Source of the DNA: Seiridium cupressi
Taxonomy: Eukaryota > Ascomycota > Sordariomycetes > Amphisphaeriales > Sporocadaceae
Direction: 5' to 3'
Assembly: GCA_036674765.1 (NCBI GenBank)
Contig: JARVKI010000001.1
Coordinates: 744,001 to 808,000 of the forward strand
Length of the DNA stretch: 64,000 nt
Every line of letters starts with the position of its first letter. The first letter of the stretch is position 1. A model generated the notes under the pieces. It did not search any database. It saw only the letters and a program-made list of their open reading frames with translations, and was not told the DNA's origin. This document shows, in pieces, positions 1-13,068 of this stretch. The position numbers and the translations under genes are program-made.

Positions 1-1825
1 TTTATTATTGGTCACTGGACAAGACTACTCGTCAACAAGCGCAAAGTCCCAGGAGGTTTGGCGAAGGCAATGTCGCCACTCGCAGCTGTGTCAAGGTAAG
101 TAAGAGGGAAAAGTAATTCAACTGAGAACTTCCCTGGCTGATACTTGTGGGACAGAGCTTTTCGACGCATCTTCATTCGAAAATTGCCCGGTTTCTCGTC
201 AGCTGGCCATGGAGTCCTCTATACTGTGTATGTGGCCCTCAATGTAGGATTGTCCTTCTTTGGTCTGGACACGAGCCGAACGACAAACTTTGCTGCGCGG
301 TTCGGATGGTGAGTGCGCACTCCTTCCAACCGTGATCTGGCACCAACTGAGAATATCGTAGGATGTCGGCTGCCAACTTCACTTTGGTTATATTCCTAGC
401 TCTGAAGAACACCCCCCTGGCTATCCTCACTTCGTACTCGTACGAGCGCTTGAATCCACTTCACCAGATTGCTGGCTATGCCACAATCGTGTTTATGATC
501 CTGCATGCCTCTCTATACTCGAGCTATTTCATCAAGCAGGGCAACTGGGACATCCTGCACGAGGACATCGTCACAGCTGGCATTGTGCTCGGCTTTGCCA
601 TGTTTGCAAGCGGCGTGGAAGCCGTTGTCTTGCGGCGCTTCCAATACGAGCTGTTTTATGTTTTTCACATAGTTCTCTTCATCGTAATGGTCGTCACCTT
701 GACTTTACATAGGCCTGAGCTCGACGCCGAGAAGGTAGGCATCATTGCTTGCAGCACGGCTGCACTCTGGCTTTCGGATCGACTCATTCGATTTGCTCGC
801 CTCGTCTTCAATGGAGTCAACAACGAGGCGACCGTATATCCCTTGCCAAACGGCGGGACTCAAGTCCTGCTAAAGAAACCATTGCTTCGAGCTATTCCAG
901 GCAAGCACTGTTTCGTTTGGCTCCCAAAAGTTCGACTATTCGAGACACATCCGTTCACTATTGTATCGAATTCGCCAACCGAGCTGATTGTCAACTCGTA
1001 CAGCGGTTTTACCAGAGACCTTGCCAAATACGCAAGAGTAAACCCGGGGGCATCCCTCAAAGTGTCGCTCGAGGGCCCTTATGGGACTTTCCCGGATCCC
1101 ATCGACTTTGATAAAGTACTGCTGGTTGCTGGGGGCTCAGGGGCAAGCTTCACGTTTGGCATGGCGTCAAACATGCTTGAAAGGATGACTGGAGATTTGG
1201 ACAAACAGATCGAGTTCATTTGGACCGTCAGGCACCACGGTTTGTGCCCTGTGTCCGAGACGAATGATAGGTTTGCTAATGTGACGTAGATAATTTGTCC
1301 TGGTTCTCAGACCATTTGGACGCAATACGGACACATACTCACGGATCAAGAGTAGCTCTACGCCTCCATGCCACCACATCAACACCCAAGGCTTCAGGGG
1401 TTACGGAGAAGCCGTCGACACAATCCCTCCAACCCACCGTCAGGTCTATCTCTTCGGCCGATCTTTCGCCCATAACACCCGTCTATGAAACGGAAAAGAA
1501 TGAACCTCTCATCAAGCCTAGCGACGTTTCCAATCTCGTGGGACCAGGCAAGGATCCCGAGAAAGATAGCGTTGGAGCCATTGTCTATCGCATGGGTCGG
1601 GGAACGATCGCGACAGGACCTATCGAGTTTCCGGTCGAACAAGGACGCCCAGATATAGCTGCGTTAATCAGAGAGGCCGTGAAGTCTGTCCCGAAGGACA
1701 AGAGAGTGCTCATCGCCGCTTGTGGTCCGGATGGTCTGGTGAAGGTCGTTAGGAACACAGCTGCTAGTCTCATCACCAAGGACGGCCCCGCTGTCGAACT
1801 TCACTGCGAACAGTTTGGATGGTGA
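1..1825 (+). CDS. Ferric reductase-like metalloreductase, 5' end outside the window
   Basis: Partial gene; exons read as <1-95, 156-308, 362-1239 and 1290-1825, joined in phase across GT/AG introns, giving 553 visible residues. Members of this family move electrons from cytosolic NADPH through FAD and two haems across a membrane to reduce Fe(III) or Cu(II), usually for high-affinity uptake. Several hydrophobic helices appear first, with haem-ligand-like histidines in HQIAGY, ILHA, FHIVLF and LTLH. An FAD-binding HPFTI motif follows, then GPYG and the nucleotide-binding VAGGSGASFTFG stretch. The end carries CGPDGL and the terminal CEQFGW typical of fungal FRE proteins. A loop of about 100 residues rich in Ser, Pro and Lys interrupts the NADPH-binding domain, which is common in fungal members. 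The first membrane helices and any signal peptide lie left of the window. The metal and the membrane (plasma or vacuolar) cannot be told from sequence. Confidence 0.9.
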
Positions 1826-2379
1826 GAGCGGATGATCATCGGTAGGCTAGAGTGTCAGTATACTTGGGGCTGGCGTTGTCTCTTACAGCAGGCGTGGAGT
1901 TTCAAGGTGCTTTTTGTACAATCGGAGCTGTAGCGATCTTCTTTGTCCTCAAATTGAGGATGACACCGACGAACAATCCATGTTACATATGTTATAATGC
2001 TTTGAGTTGTCTACACTACAGAGTTTCAATGTTAGAACCATAGTGATACTCATTTTTGGTGGTGTATTCAACCTTTGATGGCATAGGGAGCTCATTTCTT
2101 ACATGCTTCATTTAGCCCTAACCTACATGTTTTGATACAATTGTGTGAAGGATTCTGATTGTACAAGCTGCACATAAGTTTCAATGCACGTGCATCACCA
2201 TCATCAGCTAACCCCCACGCGGTCAAGATGATGCGAGTAGCATCTGCCTTTCATGTAAGCATCACTAATCTGAGTTTCTGGGATCCATCCATGACTCACT
2301 GATACGTGATCTTCCACCATGAGCACGTTTTCTGCCATGCAACATTCTTCGGTCTCGGGCCGAGTAACACCTGCCGCTT
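1826..2379. other. Intergenic, no gene seen
   Basis: This is the 3' flank of the metalloreductase gene. It is fairly AT-rich with stops in all frames, and I see no gene or repeat in it. Confidence 0.5.
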
Positions 2380-4047
2380 TTGGACTCCATCTCCACTGCA
2401 ACTAATGGACCTGCCTACGCCCGAACTGGCTTCTTTGACCTGGGCCGCATGTTCGAGAACAAAGGGGGGCACGCATTGAGCAGAGTACTTACTGCTGGGA
2501 AACCAATCCGTATGTGGGGCGATTACTATTCTGGAAGATGTGTTGCGGCTCAAGTTCTGGGCCCGACAAGAGAAAGCACGGCGGCTATAAACGGTGATGA
2601 TGTGTTGAGCATCAAGGTTGACAGGGTCTTGAAATTTAAGCTGCCTTCTTCATGTGCCGATGCCATCTTTGTTGCTGAATGTGACCATCACGAGTAGTTC
2701 ACACGAGGTATCAGGTCCCCAAGTAGCAATAGACGGTTTGATCTCGGCGCTTGTAGCATAGCCGTATGATTCGCTTGAGTCCATGACGTCGTTACTCTCT
2801 ACTGTTCTGTATAATTGCAAAGGGATTGTGAAGACAGCAGTTTCCATCGATGGGTGATGACTGATGTTCACCATGAGGTGGCTAGTTGAGTGAATTCTCG
2901 AGCAGCGCTTTTCGTGATTCGGCTGTGAAACTCGTTCTGTCATCCTAAGCACTCACCACAGTGAGTCAAGGCCATATCAAAAATGCAACGTGTGAGAGAG
3001 TCCAGGGCTCGACACCAGCATGGTGGATTGCGACCATGCGGTGGAATACGAGCCGAGTACTGTCAAGTCTGTTTCACTTTTCGCTCCCCACGAGAGGTGG
3101 ACACCCTGGGGGGATCGTTCTGAATCCCGGCGATATCGTGTTCAAGTTGACACCCAAAGATCCGCTGGTACTAACTTACACCGGCAGGAACAACGATAGT
3201 GAGACACCAAAGAACGCGATGTACCTTCAGGCATGGCGTGTAGGTACTGCAGAGTTCAGTCAACCAAGTACCGTTTAGACAACAGAGGCAAAAACTTCCG
3301 GGAATGCGGCAATGATGCTGGTAGTGCTGATAAGAACAATCATGAGCCCGACCAGCTGTCCTAGTTGTCGGTCGTGTCCGGAGAAATTGCGTTGCGCTCG
3401 AAGGGGCCCGAAATCATGGAGGTGTGCCTCACGATCTGCCCGCAGAAATACGAAAGGAAAGAGGCGAAAAGGCAAGGAACTGCAAGCTCTCATGGAAATT
3501 TGTCGGCCGTTCGCCGGCACCTTTGAGGAGGGAAAGCAAGCAGACCATGACGCCATTCACGGGGTAGTGAGGCTCAACAAGCTTCGCAAATGTCGACGAA
3601 TCATATCCTTGGTGAGGCTGGGAATGTGACAACAAGGCGCCCTCTATGAAGTTGACACAGGGGCGTCTGCAGGATGGGAGGTCACGATACCGGCGCATTC
3701 CTACAACAGCAAGGGCTACATGAGCCTAACGGACAACAATGGCATACCGTCCAGCCGGCGGTGTCTTGTCACCAGCGCATCTCCATGCGCACCAAATGCC
3801 GTGCGGGCAATCATCGGGTCCCGAGACAGCATAAGGCATGGCGTCGAGAGGGATGCCCCCCTACACCCACTTCACGCAGCGCGCATTCGGGGTACGTATG
3901 TACAACGGAGGAAAAAGAGAAGTCTCGGTCCCCAGTTCCGTCAGGGGCACAGGAAGGGATTGGCCCTTCGGAGTCGGCCTACTCCAAGACTACAAGACGC
4001 TTGCAGATTTCCCCAACTGCGCTTTCTCCAAACCCCCTGATGCATGA
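2380..4047 (+). pseudogene. Probable decayed gene of unrecognised family
   Basis: Several plus-strand segments read like ordinary protein but do not join into one intact frame. Segment A (2380-2697) includes GFFDLGRMFENKGGHALSRV and IRMWGDYYSGRCVAAQVLGP and has no ATG at its left end. Segment B (about 2997-3278) includes PAWWIATMRWNTSRVL and LNPGDIVFKLTPKDPLVLTY. Segment C (about 3365-3530) includes SGEIALRSKGPEIMEVCLT and is interrupted on its left by TAG where CAG would read through. Segment D (3630-3780) includes YEVDTGASAGWEVTIPAHS, and segment E (3838-4047), in another frame, includes GRDWPFGVGLLQDYKTLADF. Introns could explain some changes, but the stops and the frame shift between D and E look like decay. 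I do not recognise the family. The alternative is an intact multi-exon gene that I failed to splice. Confidence 0.4.
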
Positions 4048-5011
4048 CTAGCACGGGCCGACATGCCGCTCTGTGCCTGGGATGTGGCCTGGAGGACTTT
4101 TTGCACGAGGTGCCACCTGTCGTTGGGCCCAGTGACGTCGGGCCTGTCGCGACTAGGTACATACTTGTCCATCAGCAGAAAACCTAGAGGGTCTGAAACG
4201 GAAAAAGCACGGAATGCCCACGGCCGCGTGCAGTTGTTAGACTCCCGTGGCTGCACTGCATTCACTACCGAGGCCGTGGCAATGGACCCCGGCCGGAGCC
4301 AATGGGTCAGACCAAATTACGGGATCGCTGTCACATCGTCGTTGGTTAGAGAATAATTCAGTGACCCCCCCATCCCCCGATAAACTATGCCGTTTTATAC
4401 GTGAAAAAGAAATGTTCTCGATTGTGTGATAGCTGCAACGAATTGCGCTAGTACTATGTAATGTCGTGGTGTTTGCCGTCGGTGTCCGCGAGAGAGAGAC
4501 TTTTGGTCCCCGGGGTGCTGGATCCGGCAGGCAACATTTTGCGAATGCGGCCCTTGCATCGTGACGAGATAAGCGAGGCAGTTTCGAAGCAGCAACCCGA
4601 GAGCATCGGCATCACTCGCGATGTAGTCAATGATGGGTTTTGGTTCATTCTCTCGATTCATATTTTTCTTTTTTGATACATGTATCCCTGCCCTATTTTC
4701 GATCAAGTCTCGTAGAACACGTTCAGCTTCATGACTCCCCTAAACCATGGAGCCAGTGCAACGGACGCCCCCAACGTTGAACACCGCGCTGAAGCATATT
4801 GGGTGCACTTCTCCAGATAACACCTTGAACCAATGCAATGCCCAAAGGGTATGATGACAACCATGCCATGTGACAAATCAACGCCGCTCCGCTAGAAGAA
4901 AAAAAAAAGGTATGCCAGGCAAAAAATAAATGAGTAAATAAATCGGGTGGCCCACAAGGGGCACACCCGGTCAAGAAGTGAAGTTGCGTTGAGGGTGGAC
5001 ACCGCTCTGCC
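4048..5011. other. Intergenic, no gene seen
   Basis: This lies between the decayed gene and the 3' end of the zinc-cluster regulator. It has short overlapping frames on both strands and an A-rich run near 4897. Nothing here is supportable as a gene. Confidence 0.45.
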
Positions 5012-7952
5012 TCAGATCTGCGCCCCGTTCAGGAAGAAATCCAAGTCGTTGCCTTGTCCCTGGGCATTTTCGCTCTCGGCTAGCTGTTCTAGAAGACTCA
5101 GGAACGGGTCCTTCTCTTCTCCAGGGCCCGTGCCGGCGCTTCCGTTGTGGCTCGCCGCCCCTGGGCTGGGTGCAATGGGTGGCAGACGCCTGTCTTCTTC
5201 CCCGTGCCACGCTGCCGGGGACGAGAATGCGTTGGTCGGGACACCCCCGAACATTGGGTCGTATGCAGCATTCAAGTCGTTGCCACCGCGCCCGTTTGGG
5301 AGTGGGCCGCCGCCATGGAGTGTTGCAAAGTTGTACTGAGGTGAGAAGGGGGTCACCGGCATGTTTGGTATCTGATGTGCAGGCTGTGGGGGCGAGAGAG
5401 CGAACCCTGCTGCTGCCGCTGCTGCCACGGCTGCCTTGGCCGCTGCATCTTCGGGATCCTGGTGTAATGCATGGGTTTGATGGTGTCCCATCTGATCGCC
5501 GTTGGAAGGTAGAGACCTGGGACTCTGGAGCACGATGGCTGGGTTCTGCCCGGCAGCGAACGAGTGGTGCGCGGGTGTGGGAAGCCCTGACGGAGGCGAA
5601 ATGTGAGCCGGTCTCTGGATGGGTGCAAGATTCCTCATGTCTGGTCTCTTGCGCCCGGGACCAACACCGGCTATGCTCTTGCGCTTGAGGCTCGGCCTCT
5701 CAGCTCCGGCATCGAGGCTGTTGCGAGGGGCATACAGGTCATGCCCCGTATAGGTATCCGTCGCAAAGTCGACTATGACATCCGCTAGGCTGAGGTTGGC
5801 CGGGTCGAAAGTGAAGCTCTGGCCCCCGGGACCACCGATGTTTGCGTATCGGTCGAAGAAGTCTTCGAGGTGGAAGACGGGTGCATGTCGCATAGGATTG
5901 TTTGTTACGCTCTTCGCCAATTCAGAATGAGCGTTGTAGATGCCCTGCAGGGTTTCCCGCTGATGCTGGACACTGGCCCAGGCGTATCGCAACTCGCTCA
6001 GCTGCTGCATCTCCCTCGACAGGAAGTCGGTCGAGGATGCAAAGGCACTCGTTTCGTTGGTGCCAAGCTTGTTATAATGAGCGCCGTGGATATGCACCGT
6101 GCCTGCCGTGCAGATACAGTATCCCACAAAGGCCGGCCATTCGATCGTGGCCGTCTGCTTTCCCAGCTCTACCAATTCAGCGATAGCGTTGGCGTGCAAG
6201 AAACACATGTTAGTAGCTTCTATCTGCCAGGACTGGTGCTGCCCAGAGCCGGCCAACTCGGCGAGATCGATCGGGATGAAAGGCCGGTAAACGAGGCAGT
6301 GAATGAGATGGTAGATGAGTTTGCTTAGAACCAATACTGTCGAGTCTGGCTGCCCGAATAGAGAGTCCACACTGGAGAACACATCGTCTGTCCCCGATGC
6401 CCAGACATCAAGGTGTTGTCGTATCTTGGAAAGATTTGATAATGAGTGCCAAGGAAAGTGCGAATCCCCCTTGACGCCGCCGGCTGCCAAATAGCGATTC
6501 GTGATACCAAGTATGCGGCTGATGTCGATGAGCATACCGCTGCTCCCTTGGCACTTTTTGCCGCTGCCCTGAAATTGTTGAAGGTTGGAATCGCTCTGGA
6601 AAAACTCGCCTTCAATCGGCATAGCGGACGGGCTAGGTGACCAGTATGGCAGTCGCAAGAGAATCGTCTTGTCGGCAATAAGCGACGGTCGTTTCGAGCC
6701 ACATGCCATGAACCTATCGAGCAAGTAACAAGTCCAAAAGAGTCGTCTCCTGATTTCGCGCTCTACGGGCGTGATGCGAGCATTTAATTCCACTTCGCGG
6801 TGCAGCTCAAGCGCCATCGCCATGCCCACAGCGTTGGCTTTTTCCCCCCCAAAAGTTAGCAACTGTATTACGATAAACAAAAGGAGGCTGCTGGGATAAA
6901 CTGCATACTCAGCAACATGTAGGCCTTCTTGCCTTTGCCTGCCGCCGTGAAAGCAGTGACAAGCAGAAGTAAGGCCTGGAGTGCATCGACAGAGGGCTCA
7001 TCCGTGTCGATCTCTTTCCTAGACTGTGAGGCATATTCCTCGCTGAGTTGTACGGCTGACTGATAACCACTTGGATGAGGTGTGTACCTAGAATGAGTGA
7101 GCAAGTGAGCCAATCCAGATGGCGGCTTTGTCTGGGGTCGAGACATACCTCGCACCAACGGCATAAATGGCATGTATAAGGTAAGCCGGCAACTGGTTTA
7201 GTTGTAATCTTTGCCTGACAGTGGATTCATCCAATATGTGGTATGGCTTGGCATGAAAGCGACTGAAGTAAGTGTCCAAGAGAGCCTCCGCTTGCACGCC
7301 AGGAGATGGTTCGCTTTCGACCGCTGGAGAATAGACCGCTGTGTCCTCTGCCGTATCGTTCACCCGCGAGTTTTCCAATGCTGGCCGCTTAGCTTTGGGT
7401 TCAGCCGTTACGGGTGCATCCTCCTGCGTCTCCGATGGCGCAGCGTTGGAAGCGCCATCTTCAGTCGTTGCTGACAAGGGCGGCTCGTCTGCATTTGGCG
7501 AATCGTCTGGCTTTTTCGATTCCTTCAACTTCTGCTCCAGCCCATCTACCCTCTTCAACAGCGCCTCCAGCACATCAGTCTTTGGTCCTCGTTTCTTTGG
7601 TACAGCGTCTACATGGCGAGAGTGCAACACATTAGCTCGCCGCACCGATCCGACACTTCCGAGAGGGTTGCCCTTGATGCATATATAAATAAGCGTTTGG
7701 TGGGCGGCTTCACATACCATATATGCAAGCGCATTGAAAAACCTGGCACGCTTCACAGGATGGCCGCAGTCGATTGCATTTAATCTATAGAAAACACTGT
7801 TAATTACCACAAGGCAGGACGGACCGGGTAATTATGAAAATTTGGAGTGGCGGGTCGGCCAAATGAAAGTAAAAAGGCGTATGGTTTTAAACACGAACCT
7901 TCCGCTTCCGACATGATTTGCAGTTCATAGACTCTCGTGGCTCATTGCTCAT
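5012..7952 (-). CDS. Zn(II)2Cys6 fungal-specific transcription factor
   Basis: Exons, transcribed right to left, are 7952-7899, 7784-7718, 7608-7149, 7087-6909 and 6837-5012, giving about 861 residues. The zinc cluster lies at residues 11-38 and is assembled from exons 1 and 2: CKSCRKRK joined to [13 protein letters not shown] and then QVFQCAC, giving C-x2-C-x6-C-x6-C-x2-C-x6-C. A basic linker (KKRGPK) and a short leucine-zipper-like coiled coil ([15 protein letters not shown]) follow. The central region matches the fungal-specific regulatory domain ([19 protein letters not shown], with the typical cluster of aromatic and Arg residues). The C-terminal third is low-complexity (Ala, Pro and Gly rich, with an Ala run) and ends in an acidic stretch. 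Intron 4 carries a GCTAAC branch point just before its AAG acceptor. The start is uncertain: in-frame ATGs also lie at 7928, 7997, 8036 and 8066. It should be a nuclear DNA-binding regulator. Its targets are unknown, and no biosynthetic genes adjoin it. Confidence 0.85.
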
Positions 7953-10900
7953 GCGCCTGGTGGGCAGTCGCTCTATGCCCACCTGCGGCCGCGACATGGC
8001 CACTGGATGAACTCCAGCGAGAGGCGCCACGCTCATACTCATCGGTTCATAGGTCGAAACGAGCATTCCTCAGATCTGGATTGGGCGTTCCTGCTGCTCG
8101 GAGGGGTTCACAAGCTGGCAGTTTCCAGCGGCGACCGACAGAATGGGCAGGTGAGTAGCTCGGATCGGAAGCAGTGTGCTTCAGCAATTCGGGGAAGGCT
8201 CTTGAGGTGCCCGCGGTTCGTGCATCATCGGCTATACGCGTTCGTTTTGGTGTCCGACCTCGACTGGAGATTGACCCGTGTGCTGGGGATCGTTGCTAAC
8301 AAGTTAACGTCAACTCGACAAAGACTCAAAGATACAAGTCAGTCCCCAAGAGTCTAACGGGAGACGAAGTAAAGTTAATGAGGGTCCCAGACATGGTGCA
8401 GTATTTGTGGCCCCCCCCCTCCAAGCCTGAAGACTCGACACCGTAATTGGGACGGATGTGGAGGTGGCTAGTGAACGGCTGGGGTTACCGGGATCACTGA
8501 TGGGTTCTTGCGTCCTTCACGTCTTCGGCTCAGATTACGGTGGAGTCTCTCGCGCGGAGTCGAGATGGGGTAAGCAACCTTGAAGCAACTGAGAGACTGG
8601 CTACGATGCGCATGGCCCAGCCGGATGAGCAGGGGGCCATGCGCATGGGTGCCAAGCGGTTGGCCTAGCTGGGGACTGCAACAAGTTGCAGAATCCTGGC
8701 TGCTGGCAGGCTACCAAGTACCTCCATGGCGTGGAGGATGGCATGCTGTGGCAGCTTGGACGGGGGTCTGGCAAAAGGGGCCGAATGCCGCTGTGGGCTC
8801 GGTCATGTTTCCCCCAAAAACTTCGAGTATGGGGATCCAACGCTCCATGGCGCTTGCGGTCTACCTACAGTAGTCTACTTCGTGGCAGGGGCAGCAGATT
8901 CAGAAAGTGCACAAAGCCGATCTTCTTTCCGTCACTAGGGACGGCGCTATGCCTCTTGTGCGCTGAACAACAGCTTATTATCTCCCCCTCTGAAGGGGGT
9001 TGCATGACAGCTTCTCGACTCGGACCTCAGCTGTCTCTACCTTACAAACATTGCCATATGTAGAATGTAGACGGATATTTCAACGGTTGAATAAACTTGG
9101 GTTCGTCTCAAGGCCTTGCACCGACGATCTAGCAAGGTTGCTGGTTTGTCCATGTGCTGATCGCGCCTCGCCTCCTCGCTCGCGGCGTTGCAGTGACCAG
9201 CAAAGCAAGTATTGCCTCTCGGTTAGCTACCATGAGGATTCGTCGGGATGTGGGCTCGGTTGATGAAGTCATTGCGGCTCTCGACATAATGTTTGGAGCG
9301 CACGTAGACGTCGTCGGATAGGGTGTGAAGCCGAAATGACAGTGGTCTACGAGCAGATTTAGAGTTGTCTAGCTGCTGCTGCTGCTTCAAGGGCTATCGC
9401 GGTCCTCATGTATCTCACTCAAGGCGAGATCCCTTGCGTGAAACCCTTGGCTGTGAATCTTATCAGTACACAAATATAGGTCGGTATATCGAATCCCGGT
9501 TCTAGAACTGTCAACTCCCGTGCAAGGGAACGACACCTGCCATACGAACACAATATATCTGATGTTTGACAAGTGTCAAGAAGGAATGACCGCCCTTGGA
9601 CAAGAGGGCCTCTCATTGAACGAATCCACCAGGAGGCTGCATCTGAAGCGTACGAGAGGCTCATCCTGGTCGCCTACATTGTACACCTGGCTAGGCCCGG
9701 CGGGCAGCGCAGTCGTGGTACGATCCAGCCTTGAATGCTTGTATGGAGATGAAATGTAAGGGTCTTGTGCATGGTGTGGTGCGGTGATTTTGGTTTCGTG
9801 ACCGCCGTTTGAACCTTATAGCCATCAAGTGGAGTGAACAGCGGGACTACTCGATACGAAGAAGCAACTCAGAACATTGTTGACTGACTCGGGGATAGTT
9901 GTGCAGAATAATATGCTATATGATAAAGGCTTAATGCATACATATATCACTAGGGTCAGCCACCATTGGGATGACAATAGTCGGGCCTTGCTTGGGCCGT
10001 GTTGGAAAAAGGTGAGACTCGAGGCGGGTATAGAAGTGGTGACAGGACACTGCAAAGTATCTTTCCGCACGTGTAACGCGGAAACAAGAAATAGACTCGT
10101 GTGCCACCACCGTTGTTTTTGTTTTTATCGGGCATTAACTCAGTGCCGTTCAGCAGGCAGGGGCTCCAAGCACATAGGTATGTATCAGAAAGAAATGTTT
10201 GATCATAGCAACGCGCCCTGGGAGAAAGCCACCAACTCGCTCGCTTATTTTTAGTGATGGCTGCGGCTTTCTCACCACTTTCGACTCGTGTTCTCAGTGA
10301 GAGGATCAGGGTCCCCAGGTACACACAGTTGGAAGGGCTCGGTCTGTGCTGTGAGATCGGAGATCCCGCCGGAGCCATGTCGTGGTAGTATGCCGAAATG
10401 TACCGAGCAGGTGCCGGATAGGCGCATTGTGTGGCGCCCTTTGTCTATGAGGGATGCTGTCAGGGGCAGAGTCGAGAGGAAAAGTGCCTGCATGAGGGAT
10501 GATGAGCAAATGGCCGCGCAGCACTGGGACGAGGGCATCTTTGCTTTGCGCAGCGTGGCTCGTAAGCATTTCCTTTTGCGAGCCTGAGTTGAGCCCACTC
10601 ATCTACTCGAGTCAGCTAAGAGCAGCCGCCAGCTGCGCGCTCCCAGAGGAATGGGCGACGGCAATCAGCCTGCATAAGATTAGAGCCCCACAGGCCATTG
10701 TATCCGAGGTGCATTAGACGCAAACGCCATTATACTCATCTCCTCTGTAACTGATCACGTATCCAACGTCACGATTGAAACCCGCCCGGCACCGCTGGGA
10801 AGCCTGCCCAGTGTCGCCATGCAAGTGGATCAGAGCCCAAATGGCCATGCATACAGCGGACACTCGCGAACGCGCCCCAACGTCCTTTTCCAACCTTGTG

Positions 10901-11162
10901 ACGCTGGAGGCAGTCAAACTAGTCTATTTCAAGTCCCACGGCCGAGCTGCAGATCTCCCTCGAGTGATCGTCATTTTGCGCTTGGGAAAACCTGGGGTAA
11001 AATGAGCGAGCGAGCAAGCAAGCAAGCGTGAGCACTGGGCCTTCGTTCGCTTGTTCCTCAGAACGGAGCATTTTGTGCGGAAAGTCACGCGCTGCGGCTT
11101 GCATCATTCAGGTAACCTGCAAGCCCAACCCCATGCCACACAGGCACACAGGCACACGGGGC

Positions 11163-11176
11163 GGGGGGGGGGGGGG
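11163..11176 (+). repeat. G14 homopolymer tract
   Basis: Fourteen consecutive G residues, flanked by a CACAGG-rich stretch. Such tracts are prone to length error in sequencing and to slippage. Confidence 0.95.
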
Positions 11177-12832
11177 CTCTGACGATCCGGAAGATGGACA
11201 AGGTGATGGCCGACTGCCCAAAGACGTGTGTCATTTGCCAATCCATTTTCAGGGTCCTCGAGTGACTTGCGTCTTGGTGGTGTTCTGGAAAGCGCCATGT
11301 GGGAAGAGCCAACCCGCGCCCAATCACCCCGACTCTCTCGAGGGTGTGGGCAGTCCCGCTGCCCAGCGGTCCAGGACGGTCCGAACGAGGAGGGGTCTGT
11401 CTCTCTTGGTTCAGGCGCTGAGAGTGGTCGAGTCAAAAGTATGATGTGACAACCTATATCTAGGATTCGCAACTCAATCTGGATCATCGCAGATGTCGCT
11501 GTCGATCTATCTCTAGGTCTCAAGCGCCACCATGGGGAGTGTATGCACCAGCGAGGCTCCAGGCGGGAAAGAGTCAGGTGGACATCGTGGCGTCCAGCCC
11601 GCCGCAGGTGTGGGTGCACACATGGCCGAAGCAACCGTTAAGCCACCTCCGCTGGGCTTCTTCACCATCTCGCCGTTTCCACCACCACGATAATCGCAGT
11701 CGAGCCACTGCAATGTATGGTACTTGGCTGTGGATTAAGCTACGAGATCACAAAACAAACGTCACCGCTACTAGCAATACGAGCACTTCTCGGCGCCCGA
11801 GACCGTCCACGGGCCCTCACACCACAGGCTTTGGCTAGGTCGCCAAAGGCTACTACCACCCGGAGGACTGTTAAAACGTTCCCTCTGCGGTCCGCAGTAA
11901 TGGAGCAGTGCCCTACTTTAGACACAGTATTCGCGTTGAACTGCAGCATAGTGGGGGGTTTTCCATCTCGACAGGCTCTGTCTGCCCCTCATGCCTGGGT
12001 CAAAAGTTGCTCGAAGTCTGGGGTTGGCGCTAACAAGGCTGCCCACAGTGACATGTCGAGTGAAGGGCATATCATTGCTGCAGGCGCATGGGTTCGTGCA
12101 TCTACATTGCGTGTCCAGCAGTTCGCCAGGCGCCAATCCACGGAATACCCTAAAGTGTCTTTTTTTCTTCTTCTCTCGAAGAAGCGTGACCCCGAAGCAA
12201 CGGCGCGCTGGAGACTTCGCTTATGCACCGAGGCCATCACGGAGACCAGGGGGTTTGCTGTTGAGCTGCGGAGGTGTTAACCAGATGTAGTGTTAGGGTG
12301 CAAAGTTCGGTGTCCTACGAACAGTCACATTCCGCTCCACCGGCATTGTGTGTAGCTGATTTCCGGCTGTGCTTGCGAGACATGCAGGCTTGCTTGCTCT
12401 CGTGTTCATTGTGCTCACGCATCGACCAGAAAACCCAACCGCCAGAGTCCCGGAAATCAGCCCCTGGACCGCGGAGTTGTAGCGCCAAGCGGCTCTAAAG
12501 CTTGAGGGTCGCGGCGGCTACATTAACCAGCACTTAACTAATCCCTGGAGCACCTTCGGTATTGGTACCTAGTTTCCTAAGCATCATGGATATTGAAGTG
12601 CATCGCTTTGCATTGGCAGTTCCGTCGCACGTCAGTCATCACCTGGAGAGACGGGTTTCATAGCTTTGGATCCTAGTTGGTACTTTATTTATATTATATT
12701 CCTGACAACATCAAGTTTAACTTTATATCCGCTCTTCGTCCGCATTCATGCGTGTGGACCCTGCCCAAGTCGGAAGATACAGGGAAACTAAACAGAAAAA
12801 GTCCCTAACGATTTCCATGTCGGCAGACGCGA

Positions 12833-12906
12833 GTATGTATGTATGTATGTATGTATGTATGTATGTATGTATGTATGTATGTATGTATGTATGTATGTAT
12901 GTATGT
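12833..12906 (+). repeat. GTAT tetranucleotide microsatellite, 18 units
   Basis: Eighteen perfect tandem GTAT units (12833-12904) plus a partial GT. Because the unit is four bases, all three plus-strand frames stay open and give repeating Tyr-Val-Cys-Met. The predicted peptides across it are therefore artefacts. The array is perfect, so it is probably variable between strains. Confidence 0.98.
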
Positions 12907-13055
12907 GAGAAACGTGGAAATGTATACACGCGTCTCGAAACCCCCAGAGCGGCGTGAACCGGATCGGGAAATGCCTCTATCGTCATCCGAAGCAGACTTC
13001 ATACCTAGGTGCCGACCGACGAACGCTCATTCTGGCAGGTTGAAAAAAAATCATG

Positions 13056-13068
13056 CCCCCCCCCCCCC
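13056..13068 (+). repeat. C13 homopolymer tract
   Basis: Thirteen consecutive C residues shortly after an A8 run. This is a simple repeat in non-coding sequence. Confidence 0.93.

Noticed and set aside
6838..6862. Use of AATACAG (acceptor at 6863) as the start of the last exon of the zinc-cluster gene
   Set aside because: It puts the frame out of phase. The next AG (AAAAAG, exon from 6837) keeps phase and makes GCTAAC the branch point.
11104..12280. Long frames on both strands (176 and 187 codons)
   Set aside because: They lie side by side on opposite strands with no motif and random-looking composition, and they stop abruptly. They are probably chance frames in GC-rich DNA.
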